The notes under the pieces are model-generated. The model was not told the DNA's origin, ran no database searches, and saw only the letters and a program-made list of their open reading frames with translations. Made by a program: the position numbers and the translations under genes. From Asticcacaulis sp. SL142 (GTDB lineage: Bacteria; Pseudomonadota; Alphaproteobacteria; Caulobacterales; Caulobacteraceae), in NCBI RefSeq assembly GCF_026625745.1, contig NZ_CP113061.1, positions 3,503,001-3,567,000 of the forward strand: 64,000 nt of DNA, read 5' to 3'. This document shows positions 42,141 through 50,957 of this stretch, one piece after another. Positions within the stretch are counted from its first letter, which is position 1. Each line of letters opens with the position of its first letter.

Positions 42141-43136
42141 TCAGACTTTAAGGTGGCGGGCTAGAAACTCGCTGGCGCGTAGTGTTGCCGTCATACTTTC
42201 GGGTGAAAACGGGAGCATGGCCTGATGAACGTGAGGCATACCCTCATAGACATCCAGAACTGCGTCGTGGCCTCCGAAGCGGATCGCCTGATAATGTCTG
42301 ACGGCGTGGCTGAGAAAAATTTCCCGTGTGCCGACCTGGATCAGGGTAGGGGGAAACGGTTTTGAATAGTCACCGTATACCGGCGACACATACGGATGGG
42401 TCTGGTCAGTCGCATCCGCATAAGCCGCCGCCGACCACGATAGAACTTCACTTGTAAGGATCGGATCGAAGTCCGCCAGGGTGGTCACGCTGTCACCGGT
42501 GGCGGTTATGTCGGACCATGGGGAGACAAGGTAAAGCGCGCCCGGAAGCGGTAAGCCTGCATCTCGCATTTTGAGCACTGAGCCCGCCGCCAATCCGCCT
42601 CCGGCTGAATCGCCAAACAATCCCGTGCGCTCAGAGTCCATGCCATCCGCCAGCAAAGCCCGCCAGACCGCGAGAACCTGATCCGTCACCCCTTGCCATC
42701 TCAACTGTGGAGCCAAAGTGTAGTCAATTGAGATGACCTCGCACCCAGACTCCACCGCCATCAGCGCCGGAAGCATAAGCGGGGTTTCTGCCGAGAACAT
42801 TGTATAAGCGCCGCCATGGGTGTAGATCAGGCGAACAGGGCTTGGCGCATAATCTGGTGGCCGAATTCGCAGGACTGGCACCCCACCGATAACGTCCTTG
42901 ATGGTTTCGATTTGAAGTCGCTGCGCGGTGGCTTGCGAAAGAGGTTCAAATCCCTGCTTTGCCAGCGTATTTCGCTCATCCCAATCTGAAAGCGACACCG
43001 GCGGCGTGCTTTCAGGCGCCTGAGATAACAAACCGTACATCTCTGTAAGGGCTGTCGCGGCCTCGCCAGAGATGGTCTCGGGGATGTGAAATCGACGAGT
43101 GGTCTGTCGGCTGGTCTTGGGCGGTTGATCCGTCAT
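42141..43136 (-). CDS. Alpha/beta hydrolase, HSL (hormone-sensitive lipase) family
   Basis: A 331-aa esterase. The oxyanion-hole motif YTHGGAYTMF (HGG) and the nucleophile motif FGDSAGGGLA (GDSAG) define family IV esterases, and the catalytic His lies near EGMPHVHQAM. It is of the type annotated as epsilon-lactone hydrolase or short-chain carboxylesterase. The adjacent GMC oxidoreductase, Old Yellow Enzyme and amidohydrolase suggest that it opens an ester or lactone in the same pathway. Confidence 0.92.
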   Translation of the reverse strand: MTDQPPKTSRQTTRRFHIPETISGEAATALTEMYGLLSQAPESTPPVSLSDWDERNTLAKQGFEPLSQATAQRLQIETIKDVIGGVPVLRIRPPDYAPSPVRLIYTHGGAYTMFSAETPLMLPALMAVESGCEVISIDYTLAPQLRWQGVTDQVLAVWRALLADGMDSERTGLFGDSAGGGLAAGSVLKMRDAGLPLPGALYLVSPWSDITATGDSVTTLADFDPILTSEVLSWSAAAYADATDQTHPYVSPVYGDYSKPFPPTLIQVGTREIFLSHAVRHYQAIRFGGHDAVLDVYEGMPHVHQAMLPFSPESMTATLRASEFLARHLKV

Positions 43137-43164
43137 AGAAAGCGTTCTTCCAAAGCGTGCGCGT

Positions 43165-44787
43165 TTAACCTAAGATCCAGTCGCTGATGCGTTCGGCCGC
43201 CATGATGACGGTCGGATTGGTCGCGACAGAGGGGACGTCCGGGAAAATTGAGGCGTCGGCTACCCAAAGGTTCTTGACGCCGCGAACGCGACCTTGCCAG
43301 TCGAGGACAGCGTGAGGATCTTTGTCACCGCCCATTGGGGCTGTGGATGTTGGGTGCCCATAGCTGGCCAGGCCCACGGGGAGCACTTTTTCCAGAGCGG
43401 TCCGATCCTGAACCGAAGGCCCGGGTAAAAGTTCGCTGGCGATGATCTCACTGAGCGGACCGTTTGTGACGACCTTGCGAACGATGTCTATCCCATCCAT
43501 GATCCGGGTGCGATCTTCCGCTTCACCCAGAAGATTGAGTGCTATGAGCGGTGCCGAGTTCGGGTTTGTATCCCTCAGCTTGACGTAACCGCGGGCCTGA
43601 GGGCGGGTATTGGCCACGCCAAGCACGAAAATACCGCCGGTTGGTGACATGGCGGGGTCGCCGAAGTGCACGGCCGTCACGTGGATGTCGAGATCTTCCG
43701 GTAGCGCCAGTGACGACTTGGCCCAAAGGATCGCGCCAATCGGCGGGGAGGGCAGGCCGAGTTTTTCCGGGTAGGCCGCATAGGTGGCATAAAAGAAAGG
43801 GTGATCCTGAAGGCGTGTGCCGACGGGGAGGTCGGCGACAACAGGGATTTTCAGGGCTTTTAAGTCTTTCGCAGGCCCAACGCCGGAACGCAGCAGAATC
43901 GTGGCTGACCCAAACGCACCGCCTGCGAGGACGATCTTATCTGCGGTGACGCGTTCACCCGTGGCCAAACGCACCGCCACTGCCTTGCCCTTATCGAACT
44001 CAACCTTATCGACGAGGGTTTCCGATTTGATGGTGAGATTCTTGCGCGCTCGCACACCCCTCGACAAAAAGGTCATGCCGGTATTGAGGCGATCACCAAT
44101 TCGGGTGTTCATCGGATAAGGCCCGGCGCCAAACGGGTCGGCGCCGTTAAAGTCGCTCACGCGCTTATAGCCAGCAACCTCGGCAGATTGGACGAAGACC
44201 CGCTGCATGTCCGAAATTTCTTCCCAACCCAACTGATGGATAGGCCAAGGCCCATCGCGTCCATGAAGCGCGTCGTCACCATGGCTTGTCCGTTCCATGC
44301 GTTTGTAGAAAGGAAGCGCCTCGGCATGACTCCAGTTGGGCAATCCGTTTCGTGCCCAACGCTCAAAATCGCCGGCGTGCGCGCGCATCGCCACCGCACC
44401 ATTGACCGCCGATGAGCCCCCTAACACCTTGCCGCGGGGGATCGGTTCTGGCTTTCCCGCCCAACCGGGTTCTGAGGCAAACCCCCAATCGTGCGCCGGG
44501 TCACCGCCGACGATCTTTTGGCTGCGCACCACGTCGGGATAGGCTTCTGGCTGATAGGCTTTACCGGCCTCGATGAGCAAAACCCGCGTTGCAGGTGTCT
44601 GGCTCAGACGATTGGCAAGCGTCGCCCCGGCAGACCCGCCGCCGACGATGATGACATCGTAGTTGGCAGCGTCTTTGGTCGCGGCGATTGCTGGCCCCGA
44701 TACCACGAGGGCCGCAGCAGCGCTGCTCGTGGCAAGAAACTGCCGGCGATCTTGTCCCGGAACATTCGAAGCGTTGCTGTCAGTCAT
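43165..44787 (-). CDS. GMC-type FAD oxidoreductase with Tat signal
   Basis: A 540-aa flavoprotein. The N-terminus has a twin-arginine signal (GQDRRQFLATSSAAAALVVS), so it is exported folded. YDVIIVGGGSAGATLANRL binds FAD, GKVLGGSSAVNGAVAM is a GMC signature, and the active-site His/Asn pair lies in ASYGHPTSTAPMGG and VPSVATNPTVIMAAER. GMC enzymes oxidise alcohols (choline, glucose, alcohols) with quinone or O2 acceptors. It starts 28 nt before the esterase gene. Confidence 0.94.
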   Translation of the reverse strand: MTDSNASNVPGQDRRQFLATSSAAAALVVSGPAIAATKDAANYDVIIVGGGSAGATLANRLSQTPATRVLLIEAGKAYQPEAYPDVVRSQKIVGGDPAHDWGFASEPGWAGKPEPIPRGKVLGGSSAVNGAVAMRAHAGDFERWARNGLPNWSHAEALPFYKRMERTSHGDDALHGRDGPWPIHQLGWEEISDMQRVFVQSAEVAGYKRVSDFNGADPFGAGPYPMNTRIGDRLNTGMTFLSRGVRARKNLTIKSETLVDKVEFDKGKAVAVRLATGERVTADKIVLAGGAFGSATILLRSGVGPAKDLKALKIPVVADLPVGTRLQDHPFFYATYAAYPEKLGLPSPPIGAILWAKSSLALPEDLDIHVTAVHFGDPAMSPTGGIFVLGVANTRPQARGYVKLRDTNPNSAPLIALNLLGEAEDRTRIMDGIDIVRKVVTNGPLSEIIASELLPGPSVQDRTALEKVLPVGLASYGHPTSTAPMGGDKDPHAVLDWQGRVRGVKNLWVADASIFPDVPSVATNPTVIMAAERISDWILG

Positions 44788-44881
44788 GGGTTTCGGCCTT
44801 AATAGGTGAGGAACTAACGCCTTCAGGTGAAAGCGTTAGTCGTTTCGTGTGGTGGACGGATCGATCGACCCAGGTAAGCCC

Positions 44882-45748
44882 TTAACCTCTGAAAACAGGC
44901 GTCGGTCCCGTAGGGTTTTGCGTAGGGAGCCGGGCGCGAAGTTCTTCGATGTGTGCTTCGCCTTTGATCAGGGCCACCTTACTGGTGTGGACTGAGTAAT
45001 AACCGGTCACCAGATCGAACGGATGAGGCACCGCTGAGCCGATGACGAAGGTGGCTCCCTCAGACGACCCATCCAATACGACTGGGCCTGAGCCTTCAAG
45101 AACGGCCATTTCGCCAGCTTCCACCGGCACAGAGCCCATCAGAGCGCCGTGGCTGACGGCCAACCACGCCACATCATGTCCTTCGGGGGGCGTATAAATC
45201 CAGGACTGACCGGGTTTGAGCGTTACCAGGAGATAGTTGATGCCGTCGGGAGAACGTACTGGGCTTTTCGCCCCATCGTATTCCCCCATAATGACCGTCG
45301 CGGGCCCGGTTACCGGCATGGCCGGCGCCTCAAGATATTGGCTGTCGACGGCCCCATTCTCCAACTCAGGCGGTAACGCGATCCAAAGCTGAAAGCCTTT
45401 GATGCGTGCCGCTGTGCCGGGGGACATTTCCTTGCCATGCCAGACGCCATTACCGGCGCGCATCCATTCGACGCCGCCGTATGACAGCGTGCCGGAACCA
45501 GACACCGGATCATCGAAGCGCAAATCACCTTCGGTGAGGACCGTAATGGTCGCCAGACCTGAGTGAGGGTGCAACGGCATGTCGCCGACGGCGTGGGCTT
45601 CGGGTGAGAACAGATCCAGGAACACGAACGGCTTGACGATTTTGCCATAATCGCCTGGGCTCATGAGGCGCACGATCGGGCCCTGCCCCCGACCTCGGGT
45701 CTTAAGGGCGACTTGGCGTTGTGGCGTGATAGATGTGGGAGCATTCAT
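44882..45748 (-). CDS. Pirin family protein, paralogue 2 (altered metal site)
   Basis: A 288-aa bicupin with pirin architecture. The HxH motif is MPLHPHSGLATITVLTEGDL. The second ligand pair that is normally H-x-E reads GNGVWHGKEMSPG, so Lys occupies the Glu position and the Glu is shifted by one residue. The middle, LKPGQSWIYTPPEGHDVAWL, is also cupin-like. Possible roles are quercetinase-like activity or redox sensing, with an altered metal site. It is encoded between the OYE and GMC genes. Confidence 0.9.
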   Translation of the reverse strand: MNAPTSITPQRQVALKTRGRGQGPIVRLMSPGDYGKIVKPFVFLDLFSPEAHAVGDMPLHPHSGLATITVLTEGDLRFDDPVSGSGTLSYGGVEWMRAGNGVWHGKEMSPGTAARIKGFQLWIALPPELENGAVDSQYLEAPAMPVTGPATVIMGEYDGAKSPVRSPDGINYLLVTLKPGQSWIYTPPEGHDVAWLAVSHGALMGSVPVEAGEMAVLEGSGPVVLDGSSEGATFVIGSAVPHPFDLVTGYYSVHTSKVALIKGEAHIEELRARLPTQNPTGPTPVFRG

Positions 45749-45778
45749 GATCGTTATCCTCGATGAGGTAGGGTTAAG

Positions 45779-46849
45779 TCAGGCGGTTGCGTTCGCCAAA
45801 AAAGGGTAGTCGGTATAGCCAACAGCACCGCCCGCATAGTAGGTCGCTGGGTCGTCCGGGTTAAAGGCGGCGCCGGTGCGATAGCGCTCAACGAAATCAG
45901 GATTGGCCAAGGCCCAGCGGCCAATGGGAACCAGATCGGCGAGGCCGCTGTTAAGGTCGTCAAGCAGTGTCTCACGGGTTCGACCCAGCCGGACCACCAG
46001 CACCGGGCCTGACCACAGGGTGCGAATATCCGCCAATAAAGCATCGTCTCCAAAGTGCATGATATGCAGATAGGCCAGATTGAGCTTGGCCAACTCACGG
46101 GTGAGATAACGATAAAGCTCTGCGCTGTCAGATCCCTCGACAATGCCGCCAAGTGGAGCACCGGGTGACAGTCGGATGGCGGTGCGCTCAGGCCCGATCT
46201 CGTCGGCTATAGCCTGGGCGACCTCGAGAGCAAAGCGGCCACGGTTTTCAATTGATCCGCCGTAGGCGTCAGTGCGCAGATTGGCATTTTCTGCGAGAAA
46301 CTGATGCACCAGGTAGCCGTTGGCTCCATGGATTTCGACCCCGTCAGCCCCGGCTTCGATAGCCTTCCTCGCGGCCAGACGAAAATCCTGGACAGTGGAT
46401 TGGACTTCCTCTGTGCTCAGCGCACGAGGCTCAGGAATGTCCTGCATACCCGAAAGGGTGAACATCTGAACGCCCGGTCTGACCGCCGAAGGGGCTACGG
46501 GCTGACGATGATGAGGCGTATTATCAGGGTGAGACTGACGGCCAACGTGCATGAGTTGGATGAACACATGCCCGCCGCCCTCGTGGACGGCATCAGTGAC
46601 TTTGCGCCAACCGATGACATGCGCATCGGTATAGATGCCGGGTGATCCGATATAGCCCTGGCCGTCAGCAGAAGGTTGGGTGCCCTCCGTAATCAACAAG
46701 CCCAGACTGGCTCTTTGACCATAATATTCTGCCGCCAGAGGGCTAGGCGTGCCGTCAATTTGTGCGCGCCCTCTGGTCATGGGTGCCAGAGCAAACCGAT
46801 GTTTAAGCGTGAGCATGCCGATCGTGATAGGGTTCCAAACGGAAGTCAT
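45779..46849 (-). CDS. Alkene reductase, Old Yellow Enzyme family (NemA-like)
   Basis: A 356-aa FMN-dependent ene-reductase. LKHRFALAPMTRGRAQIDG binds FMN, the substrate His/Asn pair is in GVEIHGANGYLVHQFLAENA, and NLRTDAYGGSIENRGRFALE and ADLVPIGRWALANPDFVERY follow. OYEs reduce electrophilic C=C bonds of enones, quinones and nitro compounds and are usually induced by reactive electrophiles. It heads the minus-strand block and is separated by about 200 nt from the F420-like reductase gene. Confidence 0.95.
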   Translation of the reverse strand: MTSVWNPITIGMLTLKHRFALAPMTRGRAQIDGTPSPLAAEYYGQRASLGLLITEGTQPSADGQGYIGSPGIYTDAHVIGWRKVTDAVHEGGGHVFIQLMHVGRQSHPDNTPHHRQPVAPSAVRPGVQMFTLSGMQDIPEPRALSTEEVQSTVQDFRLAARKAIEAGADGVEIHGANGYLVHQFLAENANLRTDAYGGSIENRGRFALEVAQAIADEIGPERTAIRLSPGAPLGGIVEGSDSAELYRYLTRELAKLNLAYLHIMHFGDDALLADIRTLWSGPVLVVRLGRTRETLLDDLNSGLADLVPIGRWALANPDFVERYRTGAAFNPDDPATYYAGGAVGYTDYPFLANATA

Positions 46850-47057
46850 ATTGTTTTACCAAACATCGGGACAAGGACTTAAGGATCTATTTTAGAGTCA
46901 CAAGGCCACCGGAATGAAGCCGGTATAAGCCGATGTAACCCATCAATAAATCCGATGAGTGGAGTTCCCAGTTAATTTCGATGGTGGGATATGCGCTTCG
47001 TTCGCCAAAGCGCATATCCCGTCTCACGATGAGCGTATCGAGACCAAAGCTCCCCGC

Positions 47058-47702
47058 TTAGATCTTGATGAAGCTGATCGCCGAGAGCGCGCCGAAGGGC
47101 AGGGTTGCGAGCCGACCGCCAACATCCAGTGTCCCAAGGTCGACAGCGAAGAAGCCCGTGGCCTCGATTAAGGCGCGGACTTCCGCCTTGGCTGCGGCGT
47201 CATCGCCAGAGTAGAACAGGACGCGTTGTCCACCGGACACTTCAGGTTCATTCAGCACATTTACGTCGAGGTGATTGAACGCCTTTACCACGCGAGCCCC
47301 AGGAACGAAGTCGCGGATGATTTCGCTAGAATATTTGTCACCCAAGTCGACGGCCTTGATGCCCCAGGCAGCCAAAGGGTTTGTGGGATCGCTCGCATCC
47401 GGCGAATTGGGATCGATGAACTCGACCGGATTAGTGCCGTCAATGACAATGCGGCCATTCCAGGCGGGGAGGGCCTTCAGTACGCGCTCAGCGTCCGTCC
47501 AGCGAACCGCGACCACGACGATGTCGGCGCTGGCGGCCTCTTCAACGGTACCGGCCTTGATAGAAGGGCCGACTTCTTTAATAAAGGCGGCCAGCGAGGC
47601 CGGGCCACGGCTGTTGGAAATGGTCGCCGCGATCCCGGCTTTTGCAAGTGCCCGTGCCAGGTTGGAACCCAGTGCGCCCGAACCGATGATGCCAATGCTC
47701 AT
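47058..47702 (-). CDS. NADPH-dependent F420 reductase-like / NAD(P)-binding protein
   Basis: A 214-aa Rossmann-fold protein (MSIGIIGSGALGSNLARALA, with GSGALG as dinucleotide motif) of the family annotated as NADPH-dependent F420 reductase, which in non-F420 organisms acts on unknown substrates. DGTNPVEF and VKAFNHLDVNVL are typical. The ATG at 47702 is preferred to a TTG 12 nt upstream. An Rrf2 regulator gene lies immediately upstream on the same strand, with an inverted repeat between them. Confidence 0.85.
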   Translation of the reverse strand: MSIGIIGSGALGSNLARALAKAGIAATISNSRGPASLAAFIKEVGPSIKAGTVEEAASADIVVVAVRWTDAERVLKALPAWNGRIVIDGTNPVEFIDPNSPDASDPTNPLAAWGIKAVDLGDKYSSEIIRDFVPGARVVKAFNHLDVNVLNEPEVSGGQRVLFYSGDDAAAKAEVRALIEATGFFAVDLGTLDVGGRLATLPFGALSAISFIKI

Positions 47703-47785
47703 ATCTTTATCCAATCTAAGATGGGGCTGAGGAGTGAGAAACCGAGGCGCCCCGATGCCTACGGTAGTGTGTAATCAGTGCATCG

Positions 47786-47815
47786 ACACATCTAAACTAT
47801 TATATTAGTGTGTCA
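47786..47815. promoter_or_regulatory. Inverted repeat before the F420-reductase-like gene
   Basis: GACACATCTAA (47786-47796) and TTAGTGTGTC (47806-47815) are inverted with one base inserted in one arm. The element lies about 85-115 nt upstream of the ATG at 47702 and is a candidate binding site for the Rrf2 protein encoded next to it. Confidence 0.5.
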
Positions 47816-47850
47816 ACGACGTAATGACATTTAAATTAAAATAAAATGCG

Positions 47851-48297
47851 CTACCAGAGGAGGGGGATGGAGAACCTGCCAAGGCGTGCAACCTCTGCCG
47901 CAATGTCAGCAATGGTCACTTTAGAGAGTTCGTCTTCCAGCGCTTTACGGGCGCGATCGAGCGATGGCTGCATAGCGGCGATAATATTCCCGCCTACGGC
48001 GCAGTTCTCACATGGGGGGGTGCGGTGAAGGGAAAAAAACTCAGTGTCTTCAACCGCCGCATAAACGTCAAGTAACCGGATATGCTCGGCGGGTTTGGCC
48101 AGCAGAGCACCGCCGCCTGCGCCCAGTTGCGAGCGTGTCAATCCGGCCTCACTCAAGCGTGATAAAATCCCACGGATCACCACGGCACCGGTATTGGCCG
48201 AATAGGCGATGTCTTCTGAGCGCAACGGTTTACCCTCACTGACCGCCATGGCGGTCAGAGTGTGGATAGCGACGGCAAATCGTGTGCTGGTGGGCAT
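47851..48297 (-). CDS. Rrf2 family transcriptional regulator
   Basis: A 148-aa wHTH regulator (TRFAVAIHTLTAMAVSEGKP, VVIRGILSRLSEAGLTRSQL, GAGGGALLAKPAEHIRLLDV). A short Cys pair PCENCAVGG is present near residue 100, where Rrf2 sensors have redox or Fe-S-binding Cys. Only two of the usual three Cys of the IscR/NsrR type are visible, so it is closer to the YwnA/HypR group that reacts with thiol oxidants or electrophiles. The ATG at 48297 is chosen over an upstream TTG-type extension. Confidence 0.88.
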   Translation of the reverse strand: MPTSTRFAVAIHTLTAMAVSEGKPLRSEDIAYSANTGAVVIRGILSRLSEAGLTRSQLGAGGGALLAKPAEHIRLLDVYAAVEDTEFFSLHRTPPCENCAVGGNIIAAMQPSLDRARKALEDELSKVTIADIAAEVARLGRFSIPLLW

Positions 48298-48310
48298 GGC
48301 AATCCCTAAA

Positions 48311-48337
48311 TGTGTGTCATTGTCACTATTACACACA
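48311..48337. promoter_or_regulatory. Inverted repeat in the Rrf2 gene promoter
   Basis: TGTGTGT (48311-48317) and ACACACA (48331-48337) are perfect arms with a 13-nt spacer, directly upstream of the Rrf2 start. This is a candidate autoregulatory operator, similar in composition to the one at 47786. Confidence 0.5.
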
Positions 48338-48358
48338 ATCGCTTTTGTCAACGCCTAT

Positions 48359-49267
48359 TCAGTGCGGGACGTCTTCCGAGCAGCCTTTGAGCCGATCGAT
48401 CATCCAGCGCCCTGCGGGGCCGGGAGGTTCCGCCGTGCGGTAAACGGCCGACATCGGCAGTTTTAATTCATGGGTGGGAACGCCATCAATCTTGAGCTGG
48501 ACGAGGCGTCCCGCCTCTATGTCCTTGGCCACAGCGTGCAGGGGCATGGCCCCCCAGCCGAGACCGCGAATCAGGAAGGCGTGTTTCGCGAACAGGTCTG
48601 CCAGCCTCCAGGTTAACCGCGAAACAACCCCGAAATTCAGGCCTGCGGTTAACTCAGACCGATCCGTGAGTACCAGTTGAACATGCTGAGATAAGACGTC
48701 CCTGGGTATTGAGCCATTGTGCGCGGCAAGGGGATGATTGGCACTGGCTACCATCACAAACGAGACGGTTGTCATGCGCTCGGACATAAGCCCTGACGGC
48801 AGGGTGGGTAACGATCCGACCAGCGCAAAACTGGCGCGCCCGTCGAGGATGGGTTGTATGGTGCTACCCAGTGCTTCAACGTATATGCGTAAGCGCGTTG
48901 CGGGGAATTGCACTCGGAATTCTTCGGCAACATCGGCGATGACTTCGATCGGAAAAAAGACGTCAATGACCGCTGTCAGCTCCGCCTCTAACCCGCCGGC
49001 CATGCCTTTGGCATGTGCCTTCATACAGTCGGCGCCGTTGACGATCTCGCGGGCATCGGAGAGAAGAACGCCGCCGGCTGACGTTAGCTTTGGATATTTT
49101 CCCGAACGATCAAAAAGGGCGACGCCAAGCTGGCTTTCGAGGTTGGCAATAGTTTCGCTGACAGCGGATTGAGTGCGCTTCAGTAGGCGCGACGCGGCTG
49201 AGAAGCTGCCCTCATCGGCGGCGGCAACGAACGTACGCAACTGATCCAAAGATACGCCATCAAGCAT
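48359..49267 (-). CDS. LysR-type transcriptional regulator
   Basis: A 302-aa LTTR. The N-terminal HTH reads LDQLRTFVAAADEGSFSAAS and KRTQSAVSETIANLESQLG, and the substrate-binding domain follows (ELTAVIDVFFPIEVIADVAE, AIPRDVLSQ-like region). The start at 49267 is preceded by AGGAAC, and an in-frame upstream ATG exists. It is divergent from the three-SDR operon at 49412, with a 144-nt spacer in which the LTTR box is expected. It probably controls these SDR genes. Confidence 0.92.
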   Translation of the reverse strand: MLDGVSLDQLRTFVAAADEGSFSAASRLLKRTQSAVSETIANLESQLGVALFDRSGKYPKLTSAGGVLLSDAREIVNGADCMKAHAKGMAGGLEAELTAVIDVFFPIEVIADVAEEFRVQFPATRLRIYVEALGSTIQPILDGRASFALVGSLPTLPSGLMSERMTTVSFVMVASANHPLAAHNGSIPRDVLSQHVQLVLTDRSELTAGLNFGVVSRLTWRLADLFAKHAFLIRGLGWGAMPLHAVAKDIEAGRLVQLKIDGVPTHELKLPMSAVYRTAEPPGPAGRWMIDRLKGCSEDVPH

Positions 49268-49411
49268 GGTTAGGTTCCTATCGGTCTGACCGATGGTTAT
49301 CATCATTTAATATAGGCTACCCTAAGTTCTGCAAGCGTGCAACTGACACACAATTATAAATCTAATTGAGCTGGACCAGCGCTCCCGCGACGCCGCTCAG
49401 AAGGAACCTAG

Positions 49412-50155
49412 ATGACCGACATTGTCACCCATCGCAACCGCATCGCCGTCGTCACGGGGGCAGGCCGGGGTATTGGCGCAGCGATGGCTTTAGAATTTGC
49501 CCGCAGGGGCGCTAAGGTCGTCGCTGTCGATCTTAAGGACCCGTCTGTCACGGTTCAGACCATCGGGCCAAATGCCATCGGTGTTGCCGCCGATGTGTCC
49601 GATCCACTTGGATGGGCAGCGATTGATATGGCCGCCAAAGAGGCTTTTGGCGACGTGGATATCGTCGTCAACAACGCGGCCTACTACCCCAATCATGCCA
49701 TCGACGATCTCGATTTCGAGACCTGGCGGCGAACCATGTCGGTGAACCTCGACGCTCAATTTCTAAGTGCCAAGCAATTTGTCCCCGGCATGCGTCGTAA
49801 AAAATGGGGTCGCTTTGTCGGAATTTCCTCGAACTCTATCGGTTTAACGGTTCCCGGCATGAGCCATTATATGGCTTCTAAAATGGGCATCATGGGCTTC
49901 ATGCGCGGGCTCGCCAATGATGTGGCCGACGACGGGATCACCTGCAATGCCGTCCTCCCAGGCCTGACCCATACCGTGGCCACTGAAGCCCAGGGCGAAG
50001 AGCAAAGGCGGGCGACCTGGCAGACACAAGCGATCAAACGTTTCGCTGAGCCGGAAGACATTGTGGGCCCGGTTATGTTCCTCACCACAGATGATGCGGC
50101 CTTTATGACGGGCCAGGCCCTCGTGGTTGACGGCGGCCAATACCGGGTCGGGTAA
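49412..50155 (+). CDS. Short-chain dehydrogenase/reductase, SDR-1
   Basis: A 247-aa classical SDR. AVVTGAGRGIGAAMALEFA is the TGxxxGIG cofactor motif, DIVVNNAAYYP the NNA motif, and the catalytic Ser and YxxxK lie in SSNSIGLTVPGMSHYMASKM. The final VVDGGQYRVG is typical for the FabG-like group. It starts the operon (ribosome binding site AAGGAACC) with SDR-2 22 nt later. Confidence 0.94.
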   Translation: MTDIVTHRNRIAVVTGAGRGIGAAMALEFARRGAKVVAVDLKDPSVTVQTIGPNAIGVAADVSDPLGWAAIDMAAKEAFGDVDIVVNNAAYYPNHAIDDLDFETWRRTMSVNLDAQFLSAKQFVPGMRRKKWGRFVGISSNSIGLTVPGMSHYMASKMGIMGFMRGLANDVADDGITCNAVLPGLTHTVATEAQGEEQRRATWQTQAIKRFAEPEDIVGPVMFLTTDDAAFMTGQALVVDGGQYRVG

Positions 50156-50177
50156 ATGCAGTCAGGGAGTACGTTAG

Positions 50178-50936
50178 ATGGATAGATTGAAGGACAAGGT
50201 GTGCATCGTCACGGGATCCAGCGGCAGCATTGGACGTTCGGCGGCTTTGCGGTTCGCCGAAGAAGGGGCGCTGGTCGTGGGCTGTGGTATGAACGCCCTG
50301 ACGTCGCAGGAGACGGTTGAACTGGTTCGGGCCAGGGGCGGACAGATGGTGTCCTTGCATCCGCTCGACCTGACAACCATGGCCAATTGTCAGGCGCTTG
50401 TCGATTTCGCCATTAAGAGTTTTGGTCGGATAGATGTGCTGTTCAACAACGCGGCTATGGCGCATTTCAACTGGATCGAAGACATTACCGAGGAAGAATG
50501 GCGGCGCAACACGCGTGAGGAGGTGGACCTCGTTTTCTTCCTGACGAAGTGTGCCTGGCCGCATTTGAAGACAAGTGGTGGAACCATCGTCAATACGGCA
50601 TCGCTCACCGGGTGGCGGGTCTTTAAGACCCTGGGCGGTCTGGCCCACGCAACGGCCAAGATGGGTATTGTCGGGATGACGAAACAACTGGCAATGGAGG
50701 GCCGCGAATACGGGATGCGGGCAAATTCCATATCGCCGGGCGTGATCGAAACCAGTCAGACGCAGGAACAGCTCAAGGATAAGGAATGGGCTGACTATAT
50801 GCTCGGTAAGACTCTTGTGGGGCGCTTGGGCAAACCTGAAGAAGTTGCGAACGTCGCGCTGTTTTTGGCCTCAGACGAAAGTTCGTTTGTCACCGGCATC
50901 GATATCAAGGTCGATGGCGGCATGGCGGTTTGGTAA
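50178..50936 (+). CDS. SDR-family protein, SDR-2, catalytic Tyr replaced by His
   Basis: A 252-aa SDR with CIVTGSSGSIGRSAALRFAE (cofactor site), VLFNNAAMAHFN, and the Ser region VNTASLTGWRVFKTLGG. The position of the catalytic Tyr reads GLAHATAKMGIVGMTKQ, that is H-A-T-A-K where Y-x-x-x-K is expected. The Lys is retained. The protein may therefore have altered chemistry or be a non-catalytic partner of SDR-1 or SDR-3. AGGGAG precedes the ATG. Confidence 0.93.
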   Translation: MDRLKDKVCIVTGSSGSIGRSAALRFAEEGALVVGCGMNALTSQETVELVRARGGQMVSLHPLDLTTMANCQALVDFAIKSFGRIDVLFNNAAMAHFNWIEDITEEEWRRNTREEVDLVFFLTKCAWPHLKTSGGTIVNTASLTGWRVFKTLGGLAHATAKMGIVGMTKQLAMEGREYGMRANSISPGVIETSQTQEQLKDKEWADYMLGKTLVGRLGKPEEVANVALFLASDESSFVTGIDIKVDGGMAVW

Positions 50937-50957
50937 ACTGGGGAAGGAAATACAGAA

